A stretch of DNA of 64,000 bases, taken from Anaerolineae bacterium (GTDB lineage: Bacteria; Chloroflexota; Anaerolineae; 4572-78; J111). Position numbers and translations under genes: made by a program. This document shows positions 29,650 through 38,316 of the stretch, one piece after another. The notes below the pieces were generated by a model, which saw only the letters and a program-made list of their open reading frames with translations, was not told the DNA's origin and ran no database searches. The stretch covers positions 12,642-76,641 of the forward strand of contig JAKLJP010000037.1 in assembly GCA_023151115.1 (NCBI GenBank), in the 5' to 3' direction. Numbering within the stretch: the first letter of the stretch is position 1; every line of letters starts with the position of its first letter.

Positions 29650-30645
29650 TGACAATCTACCTCGAATCCAATCAATCAAGAGAGCCACGCCAATAATAGT
29701 CACCCCGACGACGGCGGCGAAATTATCGGAGGGGAAACCGAGTAAAACTACACCGCTGCGCAGGGTATCTATCAGCAAAATCCCCAGCAGCCCACCGACA
29801 ATGCTGCCGACCCCGCCGCTGAGCAGCGTCCCGCCGACCACCGCCCCGGCGATGGCGGTCAACTCGACCGACGCGCCGGTGGCGACAAAGACCGACGAAA
29901 ACTGGCTAAAGGTCAAAATTCCGGCCAGTCCGGCCAGCGCGCCGGTGAGGGCAAAACAGATAATCTTAACCCATTTGATGTTGACCCCCTGGGCAATGGC
30001 CGCCTGGGCGTTGCCGCCGGCGGCAAAAATGTGATTGCCCAGGCGGGTGCGGGTCAAAATGATTTGAAAAATCACGGCCAGCAAAATGACCCACAGCGTG
30101 GCCGTGCGAAAATTGGCTCGCGGCAGCAGGTCGTTGACAAAGTCCAGGCGGCCGTTGAGCCAGTCATAGATGACCAGTTTTTCGGTAGTTTGGATCATTT
30201 CGCCGCCGGAATAAACCCAAACCAGGCCGCGATAGATAGATAGCGTGCCCAGGGTGACAATAAAGGAAGGCAGCCGGGTATAAACCGTAATCAACCCGTT
30301 GACCGCCCCCATCAGGGTGCTGACCAGCAAAGCCAGGCCAATCGCAGCCACGGGCGAGCCGCCGCCGACCATAATATTGGCGAAAATATACGCGCCCATG
30401 GCCATCACCGCGCCCACCGACAGGTCAAACTCGCCGGCAATCATCAGCATCGTCACCCCGATGACCACAATCGCATTGACCGAGGCGGCGTTGAATACCC
30501 CGGCTACGGTGCGCACCGTGCCAAAGTTAGGCACAAACAGCCAAAAGAGCAGCCAGACCATCACCAGGCTGAACAGCGGCGGGATAATCGGCGAATCAAA
30601 AACAAGGGTTTGTTTTTTTCGGCTATCGAGACTGATTACACTCAA
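29647..30645 (-). CDS. Ribose-type sugar ABC transporter permease 2
   Basis: A 332-residue permease of the RbsC family, about nine helices, with the family motifs MIAGEFDLSVGAVMAMGAY and FAAGGNAQAAIAQGVN. It starts with TTG at 30645 behind AGGAGG. It lies between the first permease and the ATPase in the same operon. Confidence 0.92.
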   Translation of the reverse strand: MSVISLDSRKKQTLVFDSPIIPPLFSLVMVWLLFWLFVPNFGTVRTVAGVFNAASVNAIVVIGVTMLMIAGEFDLSVGAVMAMGAYIFANIMVGGGSPVAAIGLALLVSTLMGAVNGLITVYTRLPSFIVTLGTLSIYRGLVWVYSGGEMIQTTEKLVIYDWLNGRLDFVNDLLPRANFRTATLWVILLAVIFQIILTRTRLGNHIFAAGGNAQAAIAQGVNIKWVKIICFALTGALAGLAGILTFSQFSSVFVATGASVELTAIAGAVVGGTLLSGGVGSIVGGLLGILLIDTLRSGVVLLGFPSDNFAAVVGVTIIGVALLIDWIRGRLS

Positions 30646-30661
30646 GGCTTGCCCCTCCTGA

Positions 30662-30740
30662 CAAATTGTGAATAGTGAACGATTAGTTCACTTCTCATCT
30701 CATTCACAATTCACAATTGACAATTCACCATTCACCATTA
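30662..30740. repeat. TTGTGAAT/ATTCACAA-word inverted repeat
   Basis: AATTGTGAATAGTGAACGAT on the left and CATTCACAATTCACAATTGA with further CATTCACCATT words on the right. It fills the gap between the two permease genes. Confidence 0.7.
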
Positions 30741-30742
30741 AT

Positions 30743-31786
30743 TTACTCTCCTTTGCGGAGGTAAGTATTGACCGCCACCGTCACGATGATAATAAACCCG
30801 GCCACAGCCCTGAAAATTTCGTTGGGGATGCCCAACAAGGCCAGCCCTTGCTCCAGCATGCTCATCAACAGTACACCGATGCTTGCGCCGATAATCGTCC
30901 CGTAGCCGCCGGTCAGGCGGACCCCGCCGATAACAGCGGCCGCCACCGCAATCAGTTCCATGCCGGTGCCGACCAGGGGGGTGGCGCTGTTACGCTGCGA
31001 AAAAATCAGGATGCCGGCCAATCCGGCCAGCCCGCCGGAAATTATAAAATTGATAATTTTAACCGCTTTGATATTGACCCCCTGTGAACGGGCAGCCAGA
31101 GCATTACCGCCGGTGGCAAAATTCCAGTTGCCGTAGCGGGTCCGCTCCAAAATAACGGTCATGATGACGATCAACCCCATAAACCACAGGCTGGAGGCGC
31201 GAAAGTTGCCCGCCGGGTCGAATAAGTTGTTCAGCCAGGTCAGCGAGCCGTTCAGGTAGGTGAACAGCCCCGGCAGTTCGTCGGGGGTGTACTTAACGGC
31301 AGTGCCTTCCCCCAGAATACGAGCCAGCCCCCGGTAGGCAAACAGCGTGCCCAAGGTGACGATGAAGGATGGAATTCGGGAGTAGGCCACAATCAGGCCG
31401 TTGACCAGGCCCAGGAGCGCGCTGACAACCAGGGCCAAAAGCATCGCCGGAACAGCCGGGACGCCGCCCACCAGGGCCAGGGCAAAAACGTAGCTGGCTA
31501 CCGCCAGGGTCGAGCCGACCGACAGATCAAACTCACCGGAGATCATCAAAAAGGCCACCCCAATCACCACCACCCCGGTGATGCCGCCAAAGGTGAGAAT
31601 ATTGGACAGGGCAAAAGCGGACAGAAAGGTGTCGGGCACGGCCAGCGCAAAATAGAGAAAAATGACGGCAAAGGTGAACAGGGTAATAATTTCAGGATAA
31701 TCGGCGATGGTATGGCGCAGGTCGGTCAGCCGGCTCAGGGTTTGAGCCTCATTCTGTTTTTTTAACGGAAGTCCGTTGGCGCTAAT
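30743..31786 (-). CDS. Ribose-type sugar ABC transporter permease 1, apparent ATT start
   Basis: A 347-residue permease of the RbsC family; motifs LMISGEFDLSVGSTLAVASY and FATGGNALAARSQGVN. The first ordinary start codon in frame, GTG at 31639, would remove the first membrane helix (EIITLFTFAVIFLYFALAV). The frame is open upstream to an ATT at 31784-31786, seven bases after GGAGGAG. From there the N-terminus reads ISANGLPLKKQNEAQTLSRL, a normal cytoplasmic lead. No ATG, GTG or TTG occurs in this stretch, only CTGs with no ribosome binding site. ATT is the best-supported start. Confidence 0.88.
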   Translation of the reverse strand: MSANGLPLKKQNEAQTLSRLTDLRHTIADYPEIITLFTFAVIFLYFALAVPDTFLSAFALSNILTFGGITGVVVIGVAFLMISGEFDLSVGSTLAVASYVFALALVGGVPAVPAMLLALVVSALLGLVNGLIVAYSRIPSFIVTLGTLFAYRGLARILGEGTAVKYTPDELPGLFTYLNGSLTWLNNLFDPAGNFRASSLWFMGLIVIMTVILERTRYGNWNFATGGNALAARSQGVNIKAVKIINFIISGGLAGLAGILIFSQRNSATPLVGTGMELIAVAAAVIGGVRLTGGYGTIIGASIGVLLMSMLEQGLALLGIPNEIFRAVAGFIIIVTVAVNTYLRKGE

Positions 31787-31826
31787 AGGTGGACTCCTCC
31801 CTAATTCCTGATAAGAGATTTGTTGG

Positions 31827-31944
31827 CTATCGCATCTTGAGTAGCCCTGAACGGAGTGAAGGGCGTATCGAAGGATGCGATAGGGAGATATAGCAGCACC
31901 CTGAGTGATTGGAGCGAAGCGACAATCTATCGAAGGGTGCTGCT
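31827..31944. repeat. Two large hairpins between binding-protein and permease genes
   Basis: Hairpin 1: CTATCGCATC (31827-31836) and GATGCGATAG (31874-31883). Hairpin 2: AGCAGCACCCT (31892) and AGGGTGCTGCT (ending 31944). Both contain GAGTGAAG/GAGCGAAGCG words typical of interspersed repeats. Placed right after the binding-protein stop, they could protect its message and limit permease expression (inference, by analogy with REP sequences in malEFG). Confidence 0.8.
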
Positions 31945-31969
31945 TTACAGAGTTATCCGTAAACCAGGG

Positions 31970-33031
31970 TTAGCGGTACGTGCCCGCCAGTTCCTCAACC
32001 ACGGCAATGTTGCTTTCGTCCACAAAGCCGGGGCCGGTGGCGGTAATATCGGTGGAGGGGGAGATGCCGTAACGATGAATCATCGCCCCCCAGAATACGG
32101 GCAGGTAGCCAACCATATAGGGCTGGCCGTCAATGGCGAAAAGCGAGGTGCCATCTTTGATTTTTTCGACAATTTTGGGGCTCAAGTCAAAGGTGCCGTG
32201 CAGCACATCGCCGGGTTCGAGTCCTTCAGCTTCCATAAAAGCATAGAAGGGATCGGCGCTGTTGGGACCGAGCGTCAGGAACATATCCACATCGGGATTG
32301 GCGGCGTAAAAGTCGCTGAGCGTGGTGGTGGATTGGGCCGGGTCATCCGAAACGCCCAGCACTTCAGTCTCGATACCATCCTCGGCCAGCCGGTCGCTTA
32401 AGCCCTGGCAGCGCAAATCCAGCAGCACGTGGCCCACCTGCTGGTTCACACAGACCGCCTTGGTGGCCCCACCGGCGGCGATAAAGCGGTCGCCGGCCTG
32501 GTAGCCGCCCTGGTAATCATCGGGGCCGACATAGGTGATGTAGGGAATACGTTCCTCTTTAGGGCGGGTATCAACGCTGTCATAGGCAATCACCGGAATC
32601 CCGGCGTCAATGGCCCGGCGGATGGGCTCGTCAAACAAAACCGCGTCGGTAATCGTAACCATCAACACATCGGGGTTGGCCGCCACGGCCCGGTCAATAT
32701 TCTGGGCGGTCGCTTCCAGGTCAAATTTGTCGGTGGTCAGCAGGGTCACATCTACGTTCAGGTCCCTGGCCGCGTCATCGCTGCCTTTTTCAACCACGCA
32801 CCAGTATGAGTCCCAGGCGCAGGCCCCGTGCGAAACAGCATAAATATTAACCGGCGCTCGATCATCGGCCGCCGCTTCCTCGGTGGGTTCTTCGGTAGGA
32901 TCAGTTTGGACAAGTTCAACCGCCGCTTCGTGGGTATCGTCCACCGGCAGGGCGGCCAGTGTGTAACTGCCAAAAGCCAGAATCAGAGCCACTACTAAAA
33001 CTAACACCAGCGTTAATCTTTTAGCGTTCAT
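31970..33031 (-). CDS. Ribose-type sugar ABC transporter substrate-binding protein
   Basis: A 353-residue periplasmic-binding-protein-like protein (Peripla_BP_4). An N-terminal hydrophobic signal or anchor (LVLVLVVALILAFGSYTLAA) has no lipobox; an acidic Thr/Glu tether follows, then the two-lobed domain with VDVTLLTTDKFDLEATAQNI and VIAYDSVDTR. Trp-rich start (ACAWDSYWCVVEKG) suggests the sugar site. ATG at 33031 with GGAGG. Ligand unknown, presumably the polyol or amino sugar used by this block. Confidence 0.92.
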   Translation of the reverse strand: MNAKRLTLVLVLVVALILAFGSYTLAALPVDDTHEAAVELVQTDPTEEPTEEAAADDRAPVNIYAVSHGACAWDSYWCVVEKGSDDAARDLNVDVTLLTTDKFDLEATAQNIDRAVAANPDVLMVTITDAVLFDEPIRRAIDAGIPVIAYDSVDTRPKEERIPYITYVGPDDYQGGYQAGDRFIAAGGATKAVCVNQQVGHVLLDLRCQGLSDRLAEDGIETEVLGVSDDPAQSTTTLSDFYAANPDVDMFLTLGPNSADPFYAFMEAEGLEPGDVLHGTFDLSPKIVEKIKDGTSLFAIDGQPYMVGYLPVFWGAMIHRYGISPSTDITATGPGFVDESNIAVVEELAGTYR

Positions 33032-33128
33032 TTTTCCTCCTTATAAGTCAAATTAATTAAATAGTTGACAGTTGAATAACCGACTAATTTTTTTGAACGA
33101 TCTCACCTCCTGTGAAAATAACTTGTTT

Positions 33129-33180
33129 GTAGTAGCGACTTCAGTCGCTGACAGCCCAGACGACTGAAGTCGTCACTACG
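33129..33180. repeat. GCGACTTCAGTCGC double-palindrome repeat
   Basis: AGCGACTTCAGTCGCT (33134-33149) and ACGACTGAAGTCGT (33160-33173), both self-complementary and also related to each other, bordered by GTAGT and ACTAC. It lies in the 217-base gap between the dehydrogenase and the binding-protein gene. Confidence 0.8.
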
Positions 33181-33248
33181 AACAAGTTTCATCGTCGGTA
33201 TCGTCCCATTGGGACTACCCGACTCCCTTAAAATTAAGGATAACCGAA

Positions 33249-34280
33249 TCACAGCCACGGCAAACAAACGCCCTTCGCCCCACGACCGGCAGACAGTTCG
33301 GCAATGCCGCCGGGCAGCTCGGCTAACGACAAACGGTGGGTAATCAGGTCATCCAGCTTGACCGCGCCGCTCTCCAACATGCGGATGGCCTGCGGAAAAA
33401 CCTGGATGCCGATAAAACTGCCCAAAATGCGCAACTCCTGGCCTTGAATCTGGTACGGACGAATCACCGCCTCGGCCTGGTGATTTTCGCCAAACATAAT
33501 AATCCGGCCTCCTTTGCGCGCCGCCGAAATGGCCGCACCCAATTCCGAGCCAACCGCGTCCACTACCACCTGCGCCCCCCGACCCGTTGCTGCCCGCACC
33601 GTGTCGCGCAGGTCGGTTTCGCGGGGATTGATGACCAAATCAGCCCCGGCTCGATAGGCGAACTCGCTCCGCCAGGGCGACACTTCAACCATAATCACCT
33701 GTCCCGCCCCGGCAGCTTTGAACACTTTCAAATAGACCAGCCCCGCCGGCCCCGCCCCGATAATCACCACATCTTCCCCCGGCAGCAGGGCCGCTTTCTG
33801 CACCCCGCCCAACACACAAGAGAGCAACTCGACAAAAGCGCCGGCCTCAACTGGCAGCTCCCGGCTGATTTTGGCTAACGCTTTGGCCGGAGCCAGGGCA
33901 TAATGAGCAAAGCCGCCATCCACATCGCCGCCAATAGCATACATATTCTCGCATAAATTAGGTCGAGCCTCGGCGCAAAATTGACAATAGCCGCAGGGAA
34001 TGTCGGGGATGACCGCCACTCGGTCGCCGGGCTGGAACTGCTGAACGTCACTGCCTACCTCGACCACCTGGCCGATGTACTCATGCCCCAAAATAATACC
34101 CTTTTTGGCCTGCATCAGCGGCGGCACGGCCAGAAAACGCAGATCGGTACCGCAAATGCCGCAGATTTCCACTCTCAGCAGGACATCCTGGGCCGTTTTG
34201 AGGCTGGGTGTCGGCACTTCTCGAATATCCAGCCGGCCCTCGCCTTCAAAAACGGCCGCCAGCATTGTTTTTTCGGGCAT
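33249..34280 (-). CDS. Zinc-dependent medium-chain alcohol/polyol dehydrogenase
   Basis: A complete 343-residue MDR enzyme: catalytic zinc ligands in CGICGTDLR and GHEYIGQVVEVG, structural zinc CGYCQFCAEARPNLC, and the NAD site VVIIGAGPAGLVYLKVF. Families of this wording include sorbitol, threonine and inositol-type dehydrogenases. It oxidises a secondary alcohol, presumably on the imported compound. ATG at 34280 with AGGGA upstream. Unlike the related gene at 28170-28646 it keeps its cofactor domain. Confidence 0.92.
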   Translation of the reverse strand: MPEKTMLAAVFEGEGRLDIREVPTPSLKTAQDVLLRVEICGICGTDLRFLAVPPLMQAKKGIILGHEYIGQVVEVGSDVQQFQPGDRVAVIPDIPCGYCQFCAEARPNLCENMYAIGGDVDGGFAHYALAPAKALAKISRELPVEAGAFVELLSCVLGGVQKAALLPGEDVVIIGAGPAGLVYLKVFKAAGAGQVIMVEVSPWRSEFAYRAGADLVINPRETDLRDTVRAATGRGAQVVVDAVGSELGAAISAARKGGRIIMFGENHQAEAVIRPYQIQGQELRILGSFIGIQVFPQAIRMLESGAVKLDDLITHRLSLAELPGGIAELSAGRGAKGVCLPWL

Positions 34281-34313
34281 AGATTGTCCCTATCTTTTTA
34301 GAGTATTCGATTT

Positions 34314-34365
34314 GTCTTGCGTCTTGCGTAAGGCAAAGTGGACGGAAGACGCAACACGCAAGACG
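34314..34365. repeat. GTCTTGC-word inverted repeat
   Basis: GTCTTGCGTCTTGCGTAAGG on the left and GGAAGACGCAACACGCAAGA on the right; whole gap between the LacI and dehydrogenase genes. Confidence 0.75.
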
Positions 34366-34376
34366 ATTTGATTGAT

Positions 34377-35399
34377 TTAAGTTTTGGAACCGCCGAACAC
34401 CCCGGTTGACTCACGCACAATCAACTCGCTCGGCAGCACCCATTTTTCAACCACCGGCTCGCCGGCCAGCAGGTCCAAAACCATTTGGACGGCCTTCTCA
34501 CCCATCTCCCGTTTGGCCTGGGCGACAGTAGTCAGCGGCGGTTCAAAGTAAGGGGCTAAAGCAATATCGTCAAACCCGACAATGGATAAATCTTGGGGTA
34601 TCCGCCGACCCACTGCATAAGTCGCTCGCATGGCCCCCAACGCGGTCACGTCATTGTAACAAAAAACAGCCGTCGGCGGATCGGGCAGGGCCAAAAGCTG
34701 CTGCATGGCGGTCAAGCCGCCCTGGGCGAAGTTATTGCCGCGCGCGATTAAAGCCGGGTCAAGGGGCAATCCCGCTTGTTGCAGGGCCTGTTCATAACCC
34801 TGCTGCCGCTCGACGCTGTCCCACTCGCTGCTGGGGCCGGCAATATAGGCGATCCGGCGGTGACCCAAATCCAGCAAGTGTTGGGTTGCCGCCCAGCCGC
34901 CGCCAACATTATCGGTTTCAACTGAATAGCCGACATGCTGTTGATGTACGTTGTTGATAATCACAATCGGTGTTTCTACTTCAGGCGAGGCAAATAACCG
35001 CTGCTTGGCTTCGGTGCTGGCGCAGGCGGCGACCAGGATAATGCCATCCACCCGCCTTTCCCGCAGGGTTTGAATGGCCGCCAGTTCGTAATCAGGTCTG
35101 CCGTCGGAGTTGGTCAGGATGACGCTGTAACCGCGATTAACCGCCGTTTCCTCGATGCCTTGAATGACCTCGGCAAAAAACAGATCGGTGATTTTGGTCA
35201 CAACTACGCCAATGGTATTGGTGCGGCGCGTTACCAGGCTGCGGGCAATGGCGCTGGGCAAGTAGCCCATCTCAACCGCCTTGCGCTGAATCAACTCACG
35301 CGTCTCCAGCTTGACCCGCGGGCTGTTATTCAACGCCCGTGAGACGGTACTGTAAGAAATATCCACGGCTTTGGCAATGTCTTTGATCGAGACGGTCAT
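34377..35399 (-). CDS. LacI-family transcriptional regulator
   Basis: A 340-residue regulator. The N-terminal HTH is typical (IKDIAKAVDISYSTVSRALN), the hinge helix contains PSAIARSLVTRRT, and the sugar-binding core resembles periplasmic binding proteins. It sits at the head of the catabolic and transport block, all on the same strand, and two CAAACGTTTG palindromes lie upstream. It probably represses itself and the block until the sugar appears. ATG at 35399. Confidence 0.93.
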   Translation of the reverse strand: MTVSIKDIAKAVDISYSTVSRALNNSPRVKLETRELIQRKAVEMGYLPSAIARSLVTRRTNTIGVVVTKITDLFFAEVIQGIEETAVNRGYSVILTNSDGRPDYELAAIQTLRERRVDGIILVAACASTEAKQRLFASPEVETPIVIINNVHQQHVGYSVETDNVGGGWAATQHLLDLGHRRIAYIAGPSSEWDSVERQQGYEQALQQAGLPLDPALIARGNNFAQGGLTAMQQLLALPDPPTAVFCYNDVTALGAMRATYAVGRRIPQDLSIVGFDDIALAPYFEPPLTTVAQAKREMGEKAVQMVLDLLAGEPVVEKWVLPSELIVRESTGVFGGSKT

Positions 35400-35432
35400 T
35401 ACGGTCTTTGAGTAATTCTACTCCCAAAAATA

Positions 35433-35442
35433 CAAACGTTTG
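35433..35442. promoter_or_regulatory. LacI operator, proximal
   Basis: CAAACGTTTG palindrome 33 bases upstream of the LacI gene start, within TACAAACGTTTGCG. Same core as the distal site; a central CpG with flanking A/T is typical for LacI-family operators. Confidence 0.7.
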
Positions 35443-35530
35443 CGCTAACAATAAACAAAATAAGCAGCGAGGTGTTTCTGTTTGCTGTTGGTATCAGGGG
35501 GAAAGTGAATGGGCCGAGTTTAGCACAAAT

Positions 35531-35542
35531 ACAAACGTTTGT
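35531..35542. promoter_or_regulatory. LacI operator, distal
   Basis: ACAAACGTTTGT, a perfect 12-base palindrome. Its centre is 99 bases from the proximal site, compatible with looping. It lies in the 304-base gap 35400-35703; besides the operators and the htrA promoter I see nothing else there. Confidence 0.7.
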
Positions 35543-35646
35543 CAAAATAAACGAAACCGTTTTTTCTAATATATCTCTAACGTGGCTCTAAATTTCTTCT
35601 AATCTGCCCTCCCTAAAATCAAGCTGTATCCAGAAAAAATTTCACA

Positions 35647-35676
35647 TATCACAAAAACCCATTTTTATGTGATAAT
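35647..35676 (+). promoter_or_regulatory. htrA-like promoter with an inverted-repeat site
   Basis: Extended -10 TGTGATAAT (GATAAT at 35671-35676) about 28 bases before the ATG. It overlaps an inverted repeat TATCACA (35647-35653) and TGTGATA (35668-35674) with a 14-base spacer, a possible operator. No good -35. Confidence 0.4.
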
Positions 35677-35703
35677 TAACAAAACCAAGGAGGTTATTAA
35701 AAA

Positions 35704-36999
35704 ATGAACGCCAAAAACCCGTTCTCTTTTAAACTTTTAATGATTACTTTCACTGCTGTCTTGTTATTAGCCATGCTTGGTTCTTTTGCCGGCGGCGTGG
35801 TTTTATCCGCCTATTTTAGCAGCGATGCTCAGGCGGCCCCCGGTCTGCCTGCGGTGAGTCTGCCCCAGGCCGAAGCCAAACCCGCCGCTCAAGAAGCCGA
35901 CATCCTGGCCGCTTATGAAAATGCGTTGAGCGATATTTATGCCGCCACCTTGCCTTCAGTCGTCAGCATTAGAGTGACCCAAAGGGTTGACAGACCCTCG
36001 GGCCTGCTCAATCCCTTTGAATTTGGCAACCCTGATACACCACAGTCAGAAGAACAGCCGCGAGAGTTTTTTGATCGCGGGCTGGGCACCGGCTTTGTCT
36101 GGGACACCGACGGGCATATTGTGACCAACCATCACGTGGTGGCCGATGCCACCGATATTGAGGTCATCTTTGCCAACGGCCAAACGGTCGAAGCTGAACT
36201 GCTGGGCAGCGACCCCAATGCTGACCTGGCTGTAATTAAGGTAGACTTGCCGGCCTCCGAGTTGCAGCCGGTCACCCTGGGCGACAGCGATGCAGTCAAA
36301 GTCGGCCAGCTTACCATTGCCATCGGCAGCCCCTTTGGGCAGGAATTTACCATGACCAGCGGTATTGTCAGCGCCGTTGGCCGGACGATTCGCAGCGGCA
36401 ACGCCCTCTTTTCGATTCCCGAAGCCATCCAAACCGATGCCTCGATCAACCCCGGCAACTCCGGCGGCCCACTTTTGGATCGGGAAGGGGCAGTGATTGG
36501 CATCAACAGCCAGATTTTGAGCCGCACCGGCAGCAACACCGGCATTGGCTTTGCCGTACCGATTAATACGGCCAAGCAAGTTGTCCCTACCTTGATTAAG
36601 GGCGAGGATTACGAATATGCCTGGCTGGGCATCAGCGGGGGTACATTAACCCCGGAAGTGGCTGAATTTATGAAACTGCCCGAAGATACCGAAGGCGCGC
36701 TGGTGATTGATGTTACCCAGGATGGCCCGGCCGACAAGGCCGGCCTGGTGGGCAGCGACAAAACCTTGACCGTCGCCGGGCAGGAGTACCAACTTGGCGG
36801 CGATGTGATTACTGCCATCAATGGACAGCCGATCAAAACTATGGATGAATTGATTAGCTACCTCATTCAGGAGACCCGCCCCGGCGATACCGTCGAACTG
36901 CAAGTGATCCATTCTGACGGCCAGGAGGAGACTGTTAGCGTAACCTTGGGGGTTCGCCCCAGTGCCGAAGACCTGGTCGAATCGGCGCGGGAAGAGTAG
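35704..36999 (+). CDS. HtrA/DegP-type serine protease 1
   Basis: A 431-residue trypsin-like protease with one PDZ domain. N-terminal membrane anchor (residues about 10-30). Catalytic triad: His in VTNHHVVADA, Asp in NADLAVIKVD, Ser in INPGNSGGPL. The PDZ domain (about residues 300-415) has ALVIDVTQDGPADKAGL. Role: quality control of proteins outside the cytoplasm under stress. ATG at 35704 with AAGGAGG. A second htrA follows. Confidence 0.95.
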   Translation: MNAKNPFSFKLLMITFTAVLLLAMLGSFAGGVVLSAYFSSDAQAAPGLPAVSLPQAEAKPAAQEADILAAYENALSDIYAATLPSVVSIRVTQRVDRPSGLLNPFEFGNPDTPQSEEQPREFFDRGLGTGFVWDTDGHIVTNHHVVADATDIEVIFANGQTVEAELLGSDPNADLAVIKVDLPASELQPVTLGDSDAVKVGQLTIAIGSPFGQEFTMTSGIVSAVGRTIRSGNALFSIPEAIQTDASINPGNSGGPLLDREGAVIGINSQILSRTGSNTGIGFAVPINTAKQVVPTLIKGEDYEYAWLGISGGTLTPEVAEFMKLPEDTEGALVIDVTQDGPADKAGLVGSDKTLTVAGQEYQLGGDVITAINGQPIKTMDELISYLIQETRPGDTVELQVIHSDGQEETVSVTLGVRPSAEDLVESAREE

Positions 37000-37007
37000 C
37001 AAGAAGC

Positions 37008-37065
37008 GGTGAGGCGAGGAGGCGAAAAGATGCTTCGCGTCCTCGCCTCTCTTGTCCTCGCGTCA
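37008..37065. repeat. GAGGCGAG/CTCGCCTC-word inverted repeat
   Basis: GTGAGGCGAGGAGGCGAAAA on the left and CGCGTCCTCGCCTCTCTTGT on the right, between the two htrA genes. The same word is in 50671-50748 and, in frame, in 59511-59551 and 61072-61120. Confidence 0.75.
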
Positions 37066-37152
37066 GCGCACCTCATCCCCTCTGTACTTATTATGTCACT
37101 TTCAGTATAATACCCATGTGATTATGTCTGCTCAACAAAAGGAGATGCACCC

Positions 37153-38262
37153 ATGTCCTCACCCAATAAAAATTCGATGTGGCTGGCCGGGTGTTTTGTG
37201 GCGGCGGTTTGCCTGCTGATTGGCGCCGCCCTGGGCAGTATGGCCGGTTATCTGGTGGCGGCCAGGGCGGTAACTCAAGCTTCTGTTCAGTCTCCGGCTG
37301 AGCCGGTGGGCCTGGTGGTTGCCTCACCGGAGACAACCGCAGGAGCGGCGCAGCCGATTGTGGTCAACGACCAAACCTCTTCCGCCGCAGCGGTTAGCAA
37401 AGTGCTGCCGGCGGTGGTGACGGTCGTGGCTCAGGGGCAACGCGGTGTTGGCAGCGGTTCCGGCTTTTTTATCAGCCAGGACGGCTATGTGGTGACCAAC
37501 AACCATGTAGTCGAAGGGGCGCAGGAAGTCGCGGTGATTTATGCCCAGGGCGGGCGGGCTTCCGCTCAACTGGTCGGCACCGCGCCCGACTTTGACCTGG
37601 CTGTGCTGAAAGTAGATGGCCTGGTTCCGGCGGTGGCCGCCTGGGGCGACTCCAGCGAACTGCCCTTGGGCGCGCATGTCCTGGCGATTGGTTCGGCTCT
37701 GGGAGAATATCAAAACACCGTAACCAGCGGGGTCTTGAGCGGTTTCAATCGTGAGCTTGGCCCGCTGCGCGGCCTGCTGCAAACCGATGCGGCCATCAAC
37801 AGCGGCAACAGCGGCGGCCCGCTGATCAATCTGGCCGGGCAAATTGTCGGCATCAACACGGCGGTGGTGCGCGGCCAATTTGCCGACGCCGAAGGTTTAG
37901 GCTTTGCCATCCCCAGCAATGTGGCCCAAAAAGTAGTAAAGCGCCTCATCGAGAGCGGCGACGCCCGGCCTTCTTTCCTGGGGATTCAATATCAGGAACT
38001 TAATCCGCAACTGGCGACGGAACAGGGGCTGACCATCACCCAGGGGGCCTTGCTGCAAGAAGTAGTCAACGGCTCCCCGGCAGCCCAGGCTGGCTTGCAG
38101 GTAGGTGATGTCATCGTGTCCGTCAACGGGCAGATGCTCGACGAGCGCCACCCCCTGGTCAGCCTGCTGCTGGAATACGTGGCCGGCGAAACTGTCACCC
38201 TCGATATTTTGCGCAACGGCCAGACGTTTCAGACAGAGTTGACCCTGGGTGAAAGAGCGTAG
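37153..38262 (+). CDS. HtrA/DegP-type serine protease 2
   Basis: A 369-residue paralogue of the previous gene. Membrane anchor at residues about 10-30; triad His in VTNNHVVEGA, Asp in DFDLAVLKVDG, Ser in INSGNSGGPL; one PDZ domain with ALLQEVVNGSPAAQAGLQ. ATG at 37153 with AAAGGAG. A TATAAT at 37106-37111 suggests a promoter of its own. Confidence 0.94.
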   Translation: MSSPNKNSMWLAGCFVAAVCLLIGAALGSMAGYLVAARAVTQASVQSPAEPVGLVVASPETTAGAAQPIVVNDQTSSAAAVSKVLPAVVTVVAQGQRGVGSGSGFFISQDGYVVTNNHVVEGAQEVAVIYAQGGRASAQLVGTAPDFDLAVLKVDGLVPAVAAWGDSSELPLGAHVLAIGSALGEYQNTVTSGVLSGFNRELGPLRGLLQTDAAINSGNSGGPLINLAGQIVGINTAVVRGQFADAEGLGFAIPSNVAQKVVKRLIESGDARPSFLGIQYQELNPQLATEQGLTITQGALLQEVVNGSPAAQAGLQVGDVIVSVNGQMLDERHPLVSLLLEYVAGETVTLDILRNGQTFQTELTLGERA

Positions 38263-38264
38263 GA

Positions 38265-38315
38265 AATGGAAGGGTGGTGGGTTGGAAGTATTACCAATCT
38301 TCCAGCCTTCCATTC
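38265..38315. repeat. GGAAGG/CCTTCC-word inverted repeat
   Basis: GGAAATGGAAGGGTGGTGGG and GGAAG on the left, CAATCTTCCAGCCTTCCATT on the right. Lies between the second htrA and the regulatory element of the two-component operon. Same word as in carA at 16798-16860. Confidence 0.7.
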
Positions 38316-38316
38316 A

